Of a DNA stretch of 64,000 bases, positions 52,431 through 60,587 are shown piece by piece (position 1 is the stretch's first letter; every line of letters begins with the position of its first letter). The stretch covers positions 121,532 through 185,531 of the forward strand of contig NZ_LLXZ01000120.1 in NCBI RefSeq assembly GCF_001440395.1. Direction: 5' to 3'. Both the position numbers and the translations under genes were made by a program. This stretch comes from Bradyrhizobium jicamae. GTDB lineage: Bacteria > Pseudomonadota > Alphaproteobacteria > Rhizobiales > Xanthobacteraceae. The notes beneath the pieces are model-generated. The model was not told the DNA's origin. It made no database searches and saw nothing but the letters and a program-made list of their open reading frames with translations.

Positions 52431-53291
52431 TCAACCCGCCTTCGCCGCCGGCATCACGCCGCCGAGCGCTACCGTCAGTTCCGCCGCCACTTCGCGCACG
52501 GTCTGGCCGAGTTGCGGCAGGCGCTCATCTGTCAGTCGGCTGGTCATGCCGGAGACGGAAATCGCAGCCAGCGGCTCGGCGCAGTCGTTGTAGACCACGG
52601 CGGCGATGCAGCGCAGGCCCATGCAGGCCTCCTCATCGTCGATCGCAAACCCCTGGCGACGGATTTTTTCCAGCTCCTTGAACAGATCGCTCGGCCGCAC
52701 GATCGACTTTTCGGTCAACCGCGGCATGCCGTGATGATGGATGATCGCACTGACGTCCTCATTGGAATAGGTCGCGAGCACCGCCTTGCCGACGCCGGAG
52801 GCGACCATCGCGACCCGGCCGCCGACCTTGGTCAACGAGCGCATGATCTCGCGGCTTTCCATGCGCGTCAGCACGATGATGAATTCGTCGTCGACGACGG
52901 CGAGATTGGCGGTCTCCCGCGTCAGGTCGCGCAGCTTGCGCAAATAAGGCACTGCCTGCGCCGAGAAATTGCGGCGGCGGGCAAACGTCGCCCCCACCGT
53001 GAAGGCGCGCGCGCCGACATGCCATTTCGATTCGGTGCGGTCGAACTGCACGAAGCGACGGTTTTCCAGGGTTGCCAGCAGCCGGTGCACGGTCGAGGTC
53101 GACAACCCCGTGCGGATCGCAAGATCGCTTAGGCGGTAGCCTTCGTCATCCTCGGCCAGCGTCTCGATGATCGAGAGCGCACGATCGACGGACTGGACGC
53201 CGCCGTCGCGGGCATTCTCGTCCTGGTCTGCACTGGATTTCGGCTCAATGGCCTTGCGCCGGATCACGTCTCTCTTCATCGCGACCTGCAT
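52431..53291 (-). CDS. IclR family transcriptional regulator
   Basis: A 286-residue regulator with the N-terminal winged helix (VDRALSIIETLAEDDEGYRL, SDLAIRTGLSTSTVHRLLAT) and the IclR effector domain (ARRRNFSAQAVPYLRKLRDL, TGVGKAVLA-like ASGVGKAVLATY, and the C-terminal DEEACMGLRCIAAVVYND). Such proteins often regulate aromatic, glyoxylate or C2 acid catabolism. It lies upstream of the acyl-CoA synthetase region but separated by a repeat, so its target is uncertain. Confidence 0.93.
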   Translation of the reverse strand: MQVAMKRDVIRRKAIEPKSSADQDENARDGGVQSVDRALSIIETLAEDDEGYRLSDLAIRTGLSTSTVHRLLATLENRRFVQFDRTESKWHVGARAFTVGATFARRRNFSAQAVPYLRKLRDLTRETANLAVVDDEFIIVLTRMESREIMRSLTKVGGRVAMVASGVGKAVLATYSNEDVSAIIHHHGMPRLTEKSIVRPSDLFKELEKIRRQGFAIDDEEACMGLRCIAAVVYNDCAEPLAAISVSGMTSRLTDERLPQLGQTVREVAAELTVALGGVMPAAKAG

Positions 53292-53340
53292 TCGTCAGTA
53301 CGTCAGACCGTCAGCGCGTCGCGGCGCATCGCGCTGCAAC

Positions 53341-53420
53341 GTAGGATGGGTAGAGCGAAGCGAAACCCATCATCAGCTCGATCGGCATTGATGGGTATCG
53401 CTTCGCTCCACCCATCCTAC
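53341..53420. repeat. long inverted repeat, Bradyrhizobium intergenic repeat type
   Basis: The 30-bp arms at 53341-53370 and 53391-53420 match at 28 of 30 positions as inverted copies, starting GTAGGATGGGT and enclosing a 20-base loop. The element has the look of a dispersed intergenic palindrome known in Bradyrhizobium genomes (GTAGGATGGGTAGAGCGAAG-like). It lies between the iclR start and the terminator of the acyl-CoA synthetase gene. Confidence 0.85.
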
Positions 53421-53450
53421 GGGGGACCAATTCCGGCCCTTGTCGATCGT

Positions 53451-53488
53451 CAAATGCCGCTTCGGATGGTTGTCCGAAGCGGCATTTG
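53451..53488. terminator. terminator of acyl-CoA synthetase gene
   Basis: Perfect 16-bp arms CAAATGCCGCTTCGGA (53451-53466) and TCCGAAGCGGCATTTG (53473-53488) with a 6-base loop, 12 bases beyond the stop of the minus-strand synthetase gene. It ends in TTTG on that strand, weak for a U-run, but its position supports termination. Confidence 0.75.
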
Positions 53489-53500
53489 TTGTTGATAAAC

Positions 53501-55666
53501 CTAGAGCAGGCCCGCGCCGCGCGCCCACTTGTACTTGGCGCCGAGCACCTCGACCGGCAGTTCGGTCGAATAGGCATAGGCCGGGATGCCGTTCTCATAG
53601 AGATATTCGGCGGCCTGCTCGACCTCGACGTCGCCGGCGAGCGAGGCGACGATCGGCTTGACGAAGCCCTTGGCCTCCATCTCCTTCTTCACCTCGACCA
53701 TGTTGCGGGCGAACACCATCGGCGGGGTGACGATCGTGTGCCAGTAGCCGAGGATCAGCGAATGGATGCGCTCATCCGACAGGCCGAGCTTCACGGTGTT
53801 GATGTAGGTGATCGGCGGCTCGCCACCGGTGATATCAACAGGATTTCCAGCCGCGCCGAACGGCGGGATGAATTTTCTGAACGCGGCGTCGAGATCCGGC
53901 GGCATCGACATCAGCGACAGGCCGTTGTCGACGCAGGAGTCCGACAGCAGCACGCCCGAACCACCGGCGCCGGTGATGATCAGCACGTTCTCGCCCTTCG
54001 GCGTCGGCAGCACCGGCATGCCGCGCGCGAATTCGAGCAATTGCCGCAAGCTGCGGGCGCGGATCACGCCCGACTGCTTGAACACGTCCTCATAGATCTT
54101 GTCGTTGCCGGCGAGCGCGCCGGTATGCGACGAGGCCGCCCTGGCGCCGGCCGAGGTACGGCCCGCCTTCAGCACCACCACCGGCTTCTTCTTGGAGACG
54201 CGCTTGGCGGCGTCCGCAAAGGCGCGGCCGTCTTTCAAGTCTTCGCAGTGCTGGGCGATCAGATTGGTGTTCGGATCCTGTTCGAAGAAGGCCAGCAGAT
54301 CGTCCTCGTCGATATCGGACTTGTTGCCGAGGCCGACGATCGCCGACACGCCCATTTTCGCCGAGCGCGAGAAGCCGATGATCGCCATGCCGATGCCGCC
54401 GGACTGCGATGACAGCGCCGCATGGCCCTTGACGTCGTAGGCGGTGCAGAACGTGGCACAGAGGTTCGACCAGGTATAGTAGAAGCCGTAGATGTTCGGC
54501 CCCATCAGGCGAACGTTATACTTCTTGCCGACCTCGACGATCTCGGCCTGCAATTCAGGCGCGCCAGCTTCCGCAAAGCCCGAGGGAATCAGCACCGCGC
54601 CGGGAATTTTCTTCTCGCCGCATTCGGCCAGCGCGCCGGCCACGAACTTGGCAGGGATCGCGAACACCGCGGTGTCGATCACGCCGGGCACGTCCTTGAC
54701 GCTCTTGTAGGCCTTGTAGCCCAGGATATCGGGCGCCTTCGGGTGGATCGGGTAGATGTCGCCCTTATAGCCGCCGTTGATGAGGTTCTTCATCACGGAG
54801 TTGCCGATCTTGCCGTCCTCGGCGGAGGCGCCGATCACGGCAACGGCCTTCGGCTGCATGATGCGGTTCATGGCCGCGACGATTTCTTCGGTCGGGCGCG
54901 GCGCCGGACGCGGCTTGTAGTCGAAGTCGACGACGATGCGCACGTCGGCGGCAATCGCGTCCTTCTTGGTAGCGAATACCGGGTTGAGGTCGAGCTCGAC
55001 GATTTCGGGGAAGTCGCTCACGAGCTGCGACACTTTGACAATGACGTCGGCGAGCGCGTCACGGCTGACCGGATCGCCGCCGCGCACGCCCTTCAGCATG
55101 TCATGGGCCTGGATGCCATCGAGCATCGACAGGGCGTCGTCCTTGGTGGCGGGCGCGAGGCGGAAGGTGATGTCCTTCAGCACCTCGACCAGCACGCCGC
55201 CGAGGCCGAACGCCACCAGCTTGCCGAACGAGCCGTCGGTGATGGAGCCGACGATGACCTCGGTGCCGCCGGCCAGCATCTGCTGAACCTGGATGCCCTC
55301 GATCTTGGCATCGGCCTTATATTTCTTGGCGCTGGCGAGAATGGTCTCGTATGTCTTTTCTGCTTCAGCCGCGGTCTTGACGCCGACCACGACGCCGCCG
55401 GCTTCGGTCTTGTGGAGAATATCCGGCGAGACGATCTTCATCACGACCGGGAAACCCATGCCCGTTGCGAGCTTGGATGCTTCGGCGGCGGACTTCGCCA
55501 CGCCCTCCTTCGGAACCGGGATGCCATAGGCATCGCACACCAGTTTGCCTTCCGGCGCTGTAAGGCTGGTGCGCTTCTCGGCCTTGACCGTATCGAGCAC
55601 CCGGCGGACAGCCTCATGGGCGCCGGGCTCGGCGATCTTGCGGGCCGCATCTGCAGAATTTGACAT
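53501..55666 (-). CDS. NDP-forming acyl-CoA synthetase (acetate-CoA ligase family)
   Basis: A 721-residue protein. Residues about 20-240 form an ATP-grasp domain (EGKLVCDAYGIPVPKEGVAK, FPVVMKIVSPDILHKTEAGG), then a CoA-binding domain (KAVAVIGASAEDGKIGNSVM near 280) and the ligase domains with the phospho-His loop ASSHTGALAGND. The domain order (ATP-grasp first) is inverted relative to most acetate-CoA ligases. It converts an acid, CoA and ATP to acyl-CoA, or the reverse. Divergent from GntR-oxc-frc, with shared operators. The acid may be oxalate, formate or another, which is not shown. Confidence 0.9.
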   Translation of the reverse strand: MSNSADAARKIAEPGAHEAVRRVLDTVKAEKRTSLTAPEGKLVCDAYGIPVPKEGVAKSAAEASKLATGMGFPVVMKIVSPDILHKTEAGGVVVGVKTAAEAEKTYETILASAKKYKADAKIEGIQVQQMLAGGTEVIVGSITDGSFGKLVAFGLGGVLVEVLKDITFRLAPATKDDALSMLDGIQAHDMLKGVRGGDPVSRDALADVIVKVSQLVSDFPEIVELDLNPVFATKKDAIAADVRIVVDFDYKPRPAPRPTEEIVAAMNRIMQPKAVAVIGASAEDGKIGNSVMKNLINGGYKGDIYPIHPKAPDILGYKAYKSVKDVPGVIDTAVFAIPAKFVAGALAECGEKKIPGAVLIPSGFAEAGAPELQAEIVEVGKKYNVRLMGPNIYGFYYTWSNLCATFCTAYDVKGHAALSSQSGGIGMAIIGFSRSAKMGVSAIVGLGNKSDIDEDDLLAFFEQDPNTNLIAQHCEDLKDGRAFADAAKRVSKKKPVVVLKAGRTSAGARAASSHTGALAGNDKIYEDVFKQSGVIRARSLRQLLEFARGMPVLPTPKGENVLIITGAGGSGVLLSDSCVDNGLSLMSMPPDLDAAFRKFIPPFGAAGNPVDITGGEPPITYINTVKLGLSDERIHSLILGYWHTIVTPPMVFARNMVEVKKEMEAKGFVKPIVASLAGDVEVEQAAEYLYENGIPAYAYSTELPVEVLGAKYKWARGAGLL

Positions 55667-55691
55667 TGGCTTCCTCCTGGGGCTAGTTTTA

Positions 55692-55708
55692 TGGCATTTG
55701 GTATGCCA
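55692..55708. promoter_or_regulatory. operator 1, TGGYAT-N5-ATRCCA, upstream of acyl-CoA synthetase
   Basis: TGGCATTTGGTATGCCA is a perfect inverted repeat of TGGCAT around TTGGT, 26-42 bases before the acyl-CoA synthetase start. A TTGACA hexamer lies on the minus strand at 55719-55724. It matches FadR-type GntR sites. The GntR gene at 55850 is the natural candidate for the protein that binds. Confidence 0.75.
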
Positions 55709-55772
55709 GAGATTAGATTGTCAAGACAAACTATCGCGCAGAAACAGCGAAAACACGGGCATCTTGACATTC

Positions 55773-55789
55773 TGGTATTTGGTATGCCA
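55773..55789. promoter_or_regulatory. operator 2, TGGYAT-N5-ATRCCA, upstream of gntR-oxc-frc
   Basis: TGGTATTTGGTATGCCA, near-palindromic, lies 61-77 bases before the GntR start, with TTGACA (55764-55769) just upstream of it. Its overlap with the likely promoter of the GntR-oxc-frc unit suggests autoregulation by repression. Confidence 0.75.
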
Positions 55790-55849
55790 AAAATATTCGA
55801 GTGTTTCTTCTGCTAAGAAGACGTCTCCAAAACAGGGAGGAGACGAGTC

Positions 55850-56581
55850 GTGCCCGCACGTAAAGAAACCAAGGCGCCGCCTGTCATGGCTGATGCAGAT
55901 ATCGCAATCGTTCGGATAGCTCCTGAGACGAGCTTCAAGAACAAGGCCTATGAAGCCTTGAAGGAAGCCATTCTCAAGATGGACATTTATGCGACACCCG
56001 AGCAGGTGATGCTCGACGAGCGCGCGTTGTCCGAACGCCTCGGCGTCAGCCGCACCCCTATCCGCGAAGCCATCGCGATGCTGGAACAGGATGGTTTCGT
56101 CAAAACCGTGCCGCGCCGCGGCATCGTCGTGGTCCGCCGCACCAAAACCGAAATCGTCGACATGATCCGCGCCTGGGCCGCGCTTGAGAGCATGGCCGCC
56201 CGCCTGATCACGACCACCGCGCGCAAGAAGGACATCACGGCGCTGCGCGATTTCTTCAAGGATTTCGGCAAGGACCGGCTGCCGCAGGATCATGTCGAGG
56301 AATACTCCAAGGCTAACATCGCGTTCCATCAGGCGCTGATCTCGCTGTCGGAATCGCCGGTGCTGGTCGACATGACCAACGATATCCTCTTGCACGTCCG
56401 CGGCTACCGCCAACTGACCATCGGGCGGAAGGATCGTACCGCGACCTCCCTGCCCGAGCACCTTGCGATCATCGAAGCGCTCGAAGCGCGCGACACGGAA
56501 CTCGCCGAGAAGCGCGCACGCGATCACACGCTGGGCCTTGCCGCCTACGTCGAAGCGCACGGGCAGGAACTCTTTAGCTAG
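55850..56581 (+). CDS. GntR family (FCD) regulator of oxalate genes
   Basis: A 243-residue regulator from the GTG at 55850 (AGGGAGGAG upstream). The winged helix is residues 25-90 (AYEALKEAILKMDIYATPEQ, then LDERALSERLGVSRTPIREA), and the FCD domain follows (DMIRAWAALESMAARLITTT). It has conserved metal-type residues (HQALISLSESP, EHLAIIEALEARD). It sits upstream of oxc and frc and facing the acyl-CoA synthetase, with two operators between. Its ligand is probably oxalate, oxalyl-CoA or a related acid. Confidence 0.93.
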   Translation: MPARKETKAPPVMADADIAIVRIAPETSFKNKAYEALKEAILKMDIYATPEQVMLDERALSERLGVSRTPIREAIAMLEQDGFVKTVPRRGIVVVRRTKTEIVDMIRAWAALESMAARLITTTARKKDITALRDFFKDFGKDRLPQDHVEEYSKANIAFHQALISLSESPVLVDMTNDILLHVRGYRQLTIGRKDRTATSLPEHLAIIEALEARDTELAEKRARDHTLGLAAYVEAHGQELFS

Positions 56582-56647
56582 ACGTAACTTCGCACCAGAA
56601 GACGACCAAAAATCGTCCGAACCAAAACGATCAGGGAGATGAAGCCC

Positions 56648-58378
56648 ATGCTGAATACCGCTACCAAGTCCGAAGCACCGGGCACCGAGCAAGAGCTGAC
56701 GGATGGCTTCCATCTCGTCATCGATGCGCTCAAGCTGAACGGCATCAATACGATTTACAATGTGCCGGGCATCCCGATCACGGATTTGGGCCGCATGTCG
56801 CAGGCCGCCGGTATTCGCGTTATCTCCTTCCGCCACGAACAGAACGCCGGATATGCCGCTGGCATCGCCGGCTTCCTCACCAAGAAGCCCGGTGTCTGCC
56901 TCACCGTGTCGGCCCCCGGCTTTTTGAACGGTCTGACCGCGCTCGCCCACGCCACCACCAACTGCTACCCGATGATCCTGATTTCGGGCTCGTCCGAACG
57001 CGAGATCGTCGACCTGCAGCAGGGCGACTATGAAGAAATGGATCAGCTCGCGATCGCCAAGCCGCTGTGCAAGGCGGCCTATCGCGTGCTGCACGCCCAG
57101 GATATCGGCATCGGCCTTGCCCGCGCGATCCGCGCCGCCGTCTCGGGCCGTCCCGGCGGCGTCTATCTCGACCTGCCGGCAAAACTGTTCGGCCAGGTGA
57201 TGAATGCGGACGCCGGCGCGAAGTCGCTGGTGAAGGTGATCGACGCGGCTCCCGCGCAGATCCCCTCGCCCGCCTCCGTCAAGCGCGCGCTCGATGTGCT
57301 CAAGAGCGCAAAGCGCCCGCTGATCATTCTCGGCAAGGGCGCGGCCTACGCGCAGGCCGATGAAGAGATCAAGAGCTTCGTCGAGAAGAGCGGCGTGCCC
57401 TTCTTGCCGATGAGCATGGCCAAGGGCCTGCTGCCCGACACCCATCCGCAATGCGCCGGTGCGGCCCGCTCCACCGTGCTGAAGGAATCCGATGTCGTGA
57501 TGCTGATCGGCGCGCGGCTCAACTGGCTGCTCTCGCACGGCAAGGGCAAGACCTGGGGCGAAGCGCCCAAGAAGTTCATCCAGGTCGACATCGAACCGAA
57601 GGAAATGGACTCCAACGTCGAGATCGTCGCCCCGGTCGTCGGCGACATCGGCTCGGCCGTCTCCGCCTTCATTCAGGCGATGGGCACCGGCTGGACCGCA
57701 CCATCAGCGGACTGGACCAAGGCCGTGCAGTCCAAGCGCGAAGACAACGTCGCCAAGATGGCGCCGAAGCTGATGAACAACAAGTCGCCGATGGACTATC
57801 ACGGCGCGCTCGGCGTGCTGAAGAACGTCATCAAGGAGCGTCCCGACGCCATCCTCGTCAACGAAGGCGCCAACACGCTCGACCTCGCCCGCGGCGTCAT
57901 CGACATGTACAAGCCGCGCAAGCGTCTCGACGTCGGCACCTGGGGCGTGATGGGCATCGGCATGGGCCAGGCGATCGCGGCGACGCTCGAGACCGGCCAC
58001 CCCGTCCTCGCGGTGGAAGGCGACTCGGCCTTCGGCTTCTCCGGCATGGAGGTCGAGACCATCTGCCGCTACAATCTTCCGATCTGCGTCGTCATCTTCA
58101 ACAATGACGGCATCTATCGCGGCACCGACGTCAACAACGCCAATTCCGATCCCGCGACCACCGTGTTCGTCAAGGGCGCGCGCTACGACAAGATGATGGA
58201 AGCCTTCGGCGGCGTCGGCATCAACGCCACCTCGCCCGACGAGCTGAAGCGCGCCGTCAACGAAGCGATGGATTCCGGCAAGCCGACGCTCATCAACGCG
58301 GTGATCGATCCGGCCGCCGGTTCAGAGAGCGGCCGCATCGGCAACCTCAACCCGCAGAGCGTTCTGAAAAAGAAATAG
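56648..58378 (+). CDS. oxc: oxalyl-CoA decarboxylase
   Basis: A 576-residue TPP enzyme; the ATG at 56648 is preferred to 56639, which falls at the ribosome site. The PYR domain has the catalytic Glu in ISFRHEQNAGYAAGIAGFL and SAPGFLNGLTALAHAT; the TPP motif is EGDSAFGFSGMEVETICRY...IFNNDGIYRG. The Oxc-type SSEREIVDLQQGDYEEMDQ segment is conserved. It decarboxylates oxalyl-CoA to formyl-CoA and CO2, feeding frc. It is followed by frc after 64 bases. Confidence 0.96.
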   Translation: MLNTATKSEAPGTEQELTDGFHLVIDALKLNGINTIYNVPGIPITDLGRMSQAAGIRVISFRHEQNAGYAAGIAGFLTKKPGVCLTVSAPGFLNGLTALAHATTNCYPMILISGSSEREIVDLQQGDYEEMDQLAIAKPLCKAAYRVLHAQDIGIGLARAIRAAVSGRPGGVYLDLPAKLFGQVMNADAGAKSLVKVIDAAPAQIPSPASVKRALDVLKSAKRPLIILGKGAAYAQADEEIKSFVEKSGVPFLPMSMAKGLLPDTHPQCAGAARSTVLKESDVVMLIGARLNWLLSHGKGKTWGEAPKKFIQVDIEPKEMDSNVEIVAPVVGDIGSAVSAFIQAMGTGWTAPSADWTKAVQSKREDNVAKMAPKLMNNKSPMDYHGALGVLKNVIKERPDAILVNEGANTLDLARGVIDMYKPRKRLDVGTWGVMGIGMGQAIAATLETGHPVLAVEGDSAFGFSGMEVETICRYNLPICVVIFNNDGIYRGTDVNNANSDPATTVFVKGARYDKMMEAFGGVGINATSPDELKRAVNEAMDSGKPTLINAVIDPAAGSESGRIGNLNPQSVLKKK

Positions 58379-58442
58379 CCCCCTTCAACCCATTTCACCC
58401 TGCAAGGCGCAGGGCCAACAGACACAGTACGGAGCAAACACG

Positions 58443-59720
58443 ATGACAAAGGCGCTCACGGGCGTTCGTATTCTCGATTTCACCCACGTTCAGTCGGGTC
58501 CGACCTGCACGCAATTGCTGGCCTGGTTCGGCGCCGACGTGATCAAGGTCGAGCGCCCCGGCGTCGGCGACATCACGCGCGGTCAGTTGCAGGACATCCC
58601 CAATGTGGACAGCCTGTATTTCACCATGCTGAACCACAACAAGCGCTCGATCACGCTCGACACCAAGAACCCGAAGGGCAAGGAAGTCCTCACAGCGCTG
58701 ATCAAGAGCTGCGACGTGCTGGTGGAGAACTTCGGTCCCGGCGTGCTCGACCGCATGGGCTTCCCCTGGGAGAAGATCCACGCCATCAACCCGAAGATGA
58801 TCGTGGCCTCGATCAAGGGCTTTGGCCCGGGACCTTACGAAGACTGCAAGGTCTATGAGAACGTCGCCCAGTGCACCGGCGGTGCGGCCTCGACCACCGG
58901 CTTCCGCGACGGCCTGCCGCTGGTCACCGGCGCGCAGATCGGCGACAGCGGCACCGGCCTGCATCTGGCGCTCGGCATCGTCACCGCGCTCTATCAGCGC
59001 ACCCACTCCGGCAAGGGCCAGCGCGTCACTGCCGCGATGCAGGACGGCGTGCTTAACCTCGCCCGCGTCAAGCTGCGCGACCAGCAGCGCCTCGCCCATG
59101 GTCCCCTCAAGGAATACAGCCAGTTCGGCGAAGGCATTCCGTTCGGCGACGCGGTGCCGCGCGCCGGCAACGATTCCGGTGGCGGCCAGCCCGGCCGCAT
59201 CCTCAAGTGCAAGGGCTGGGAGACCGATCCGAACGCCTACATCTACTTCATCACCCAGGCACCGGTCTGGGAGAAGATCTGCGACGTGATCGGCGAGCCC
59301 ACCTGGAAGACCGATGCGAACTACGCCAAGCCGGCGGCCCGCCTGCCGCGGCTGAATGAAATCTTCGCCCGCATCGAACAGTGGACGATGACCAAGACCA
59401 AGTTCGAGGCGATGGAGATCCTCAACAAGGACGACATCCCCTGCGGCCCGATCCTGTCGATGAAGGAGATCGCCGAGGACCAGTCGCTGCGCGCCACCGG
59501 CACCGTGGTCGAGGTCGATCACCCGACCCGCGGCAAATACGTCTCGGTCGGCAACCCGATCAAGCTCTCGGACTCACCGAGCGAGGTCACCCGCTCGCCG
59601 CTGCTCGGCGAGCACACCGACGAGATCCTGCGCCAGGTGCTCGGCTTCTCCGACCACCAGGTCGCCGAAATCCACGATTCGGGCGCGCTCGACCCGCCGC
59701 GGAAGCAGGCGGCTGAATAA
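58443..59720 (+). CDS. frc: formyl-CoA:oxalate CoA-transferase
   Basis: A 425-residue class III CoA-transferase. The N-terminus LTGVRILDFTHVQSGPTCTQ and the catalytic Asp in TAAMQDGVLNLARVK (Asp169 in Oxalobacter) are present. The glycine loop is NDSGGGQPG. It moves CoA from formyl-CoA to oxalate, giving formate and oxalyl-CoA, the partner of Oxc. Length matches Oxalobacter Frc (428). A strong terminator follows at 59744. Confidence 0.96.
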   Translation: MTKALTGVRILDFTHVQSGPTCTQLLAWFGADVIKVERPGVGDITRGQLQDIPNVDSLYFTMLNHNKRSITLDTKNPKGKEVLTALIKSCDVLVENFGPGVLDRMGFPWEKIHAINPKMIVASIKGFGPGPYEDCKVYENVAQCTGGAASTTGFRDGLPLVTGAQIGDSGTGLHLALGIVTALYQRTHSGKGQRVTAAMQDGVLNLARVKLRDQQRLAHGPLKEYSQFGEGIPFGDAVPRAGNDSGGGQPGRILKCKGWETDPNAYIYFITQAPVWEKICDVIGEPTWKTDANYAKPAARLPRLNEIFARIEQWTMTKTKFEAMEILNKDDIPCGPILSMKEIAEDQSLRATGTVVEVDHPTRGKYVSVGNPIKLSDSPSEVTRSPLLGEHTDEILRQVLGFSDHQVAEIHDSGALDPPRKQAAE

Positions 59721-59743
59721 AAGTTCCGTTGTACCCAGGATGC

Positions 59744-59772
59744 AAAGGCCGCCGGTTTCCGGCGGCCTTTTT
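59744..59772 (+). terminator. rho-independent terminator after frc
   Basis: AAAGGCCGCCGG / CCGGCGGCCTTT with a TTT loop, followed by TTTTCT. A strong GC-rich stem ending in a U-tract, 24 bases past the frc stop. It closes the gntR-oxc-frc unit. Confidence 0.9.
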
Positions 59773-59851
59773 CTATGTGGAATGCCACCTGCGTTAATTT
59801 TGCTGCAATGCAACGGACCAATTGCTGCCATGCAAACAAGTCTGTTGTGAC

Positions 59852-59868
59852 TGGCATCTGGTATACAT
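59852..59868. promoter_or_regulatory. operator 3, TGGYAT-N5-ATRCCA variant, upstream of the 45-residue gene
   Basis: TGGCATCTGGTATACAT keeps the left arm fully and 4 of 6 bases of the right arm. A TTGTGA hexamer (59845-59850) lies just upstream and TAACCT (59868-59873) follows at 17-base spacing, so the site overlaps a probable promoter, 57 bases before the ATG. Confidence 0.65.
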
Positions 59869-59924
59869 AACCTGCTCCCGGATCATGAAGCGGAATGGTT
59901 CCGCGACCAAGAAAAGGGGACAGT

Positions 59925-60062
59925 ATGTCCAAAACTGCACCGATCAGCCTCCTGCCCTCCACCACCCTGTTCGCGCGCGTGATGGCTCAGATCGACCGCC
60001 TGCTGACCGCCAGCAGCCGTATCGCCGTCCGCAACGGCGACCTGCCCCGATTCGGTCTGTGA
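59925..60062 (+). CDS. 45-residue small protein between oxalate operon and TTT transporter
   Basis: From the ATG at 59925 (AAGGGGACAGT ribosome site) the product is MSKTAPISLLPSTTLFARVM, then AQIDRLLTASSRIAVRNGDL and PRFGL, ending at TGA 60060-60062. It is a cationic amphipathic helix in the middle (FARVMAQIDRLLTAS) with a conserved-looking NGDLPRFGL end; small rhizobial proteins of this kind exist, but I cannot name a family. It is a monocistron with its own operator and a terminator. The function is unknown. Confidence 0.75.
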   Translation: MSKTAPISLLPSTTLFARVMAQIDRLLTASSRIAVRNGDLPRFGL

Positions 60063-60133
60063 GCCTGAAAATACAGGCTTTCCGCGCACGTAGGCGATCG
60101 GACAAACAACCGGGATTTCGATGATCTGAATTG

Positions 60134-60163
60134 ATGGCCCCGGCTTCCGGGGCCATTTTTTTG
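60134..60163 (+). terminator. rho-independent terminator after 45-residue gene
   Basis: ATGGCCCCGG (60134-60143) and CCGGGGCCAT (60147-60156) with a 3-base loop, then a run of seven T. Strong; it ends the small-protein transcript. Confidence 0.92.
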
Positions 60164-60245
60164 TTCGCCGTCGGCCACCGCTTTTTACCATCATCTGCGA
60201 CAAATCGCCCGAGGTGATGATTGGAAGCATTATACAGTTGCTTCC

Positions 60246-60262
60246 TGGCATATCGCATACAA
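60246..60262. promoter_or_regulatory. operator 4, TGGYAT-N5-ATRCCA variant, upstream of tctCBA
   Basis: TGGCATATCGCATACAA keeps the left arm exactly and the right arm as ATACAA. A TTG-start hexamer lies 8 bases upstream. The site is 326 bases before tctC, the only transporter promoter region, so a long leader would follow. Confidence 0.55.
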
Positions 60263-60587
60263 AGATGTCTTCCATGGCGCTCGATAAAAACAAAGAGCGC
60301 TTCGGGAGGTAGGCCGTGCAGTCCAAAAGGGACAGTCAGGGCGATGGGGCGACAGGCGCGAACGATTTCGCGCGCCGCCACCTGCTTTCCGCAATTCCAC
60401 CATTCGCCGAAAGGAGCGGATGCCGCTCCGGGCGGCTCCTCCTACAATTCGAGCTTGCAATCAACGCATCGATGGAACCGTTGCAGTGTGACGGTCTTGA
60501 GTGCGACAACGCCCGCATGGGCATTCGAATGAATGACCAAAGCCGGCACCAGACCGGCCTAACGACAATTGGATGGGAGTGAAACAA
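60263..60587. other. tctC leader region
   Basis: 325 bases between operator 4 and the tctC ATG. Overlapping short frames on both strands are of biased composition and have no ribosome sites, so none is called. It may be a long 5' untranslated leader or hold a promoter nearer tctC. Confidence 0.45.

Noticed and set aside
55721..57538. 605-residue minus-strand frame opposite gntR and oxc
   Set aside because: Antisense to two strongly recognised genes; composition is His/Arg/Gly-rich.
60316..60582. 88-residue plus-strand frame upstream of tctC
   Set aside because: Mixed composition with no ribosome site or domain; the region is more likely the tctC leader.
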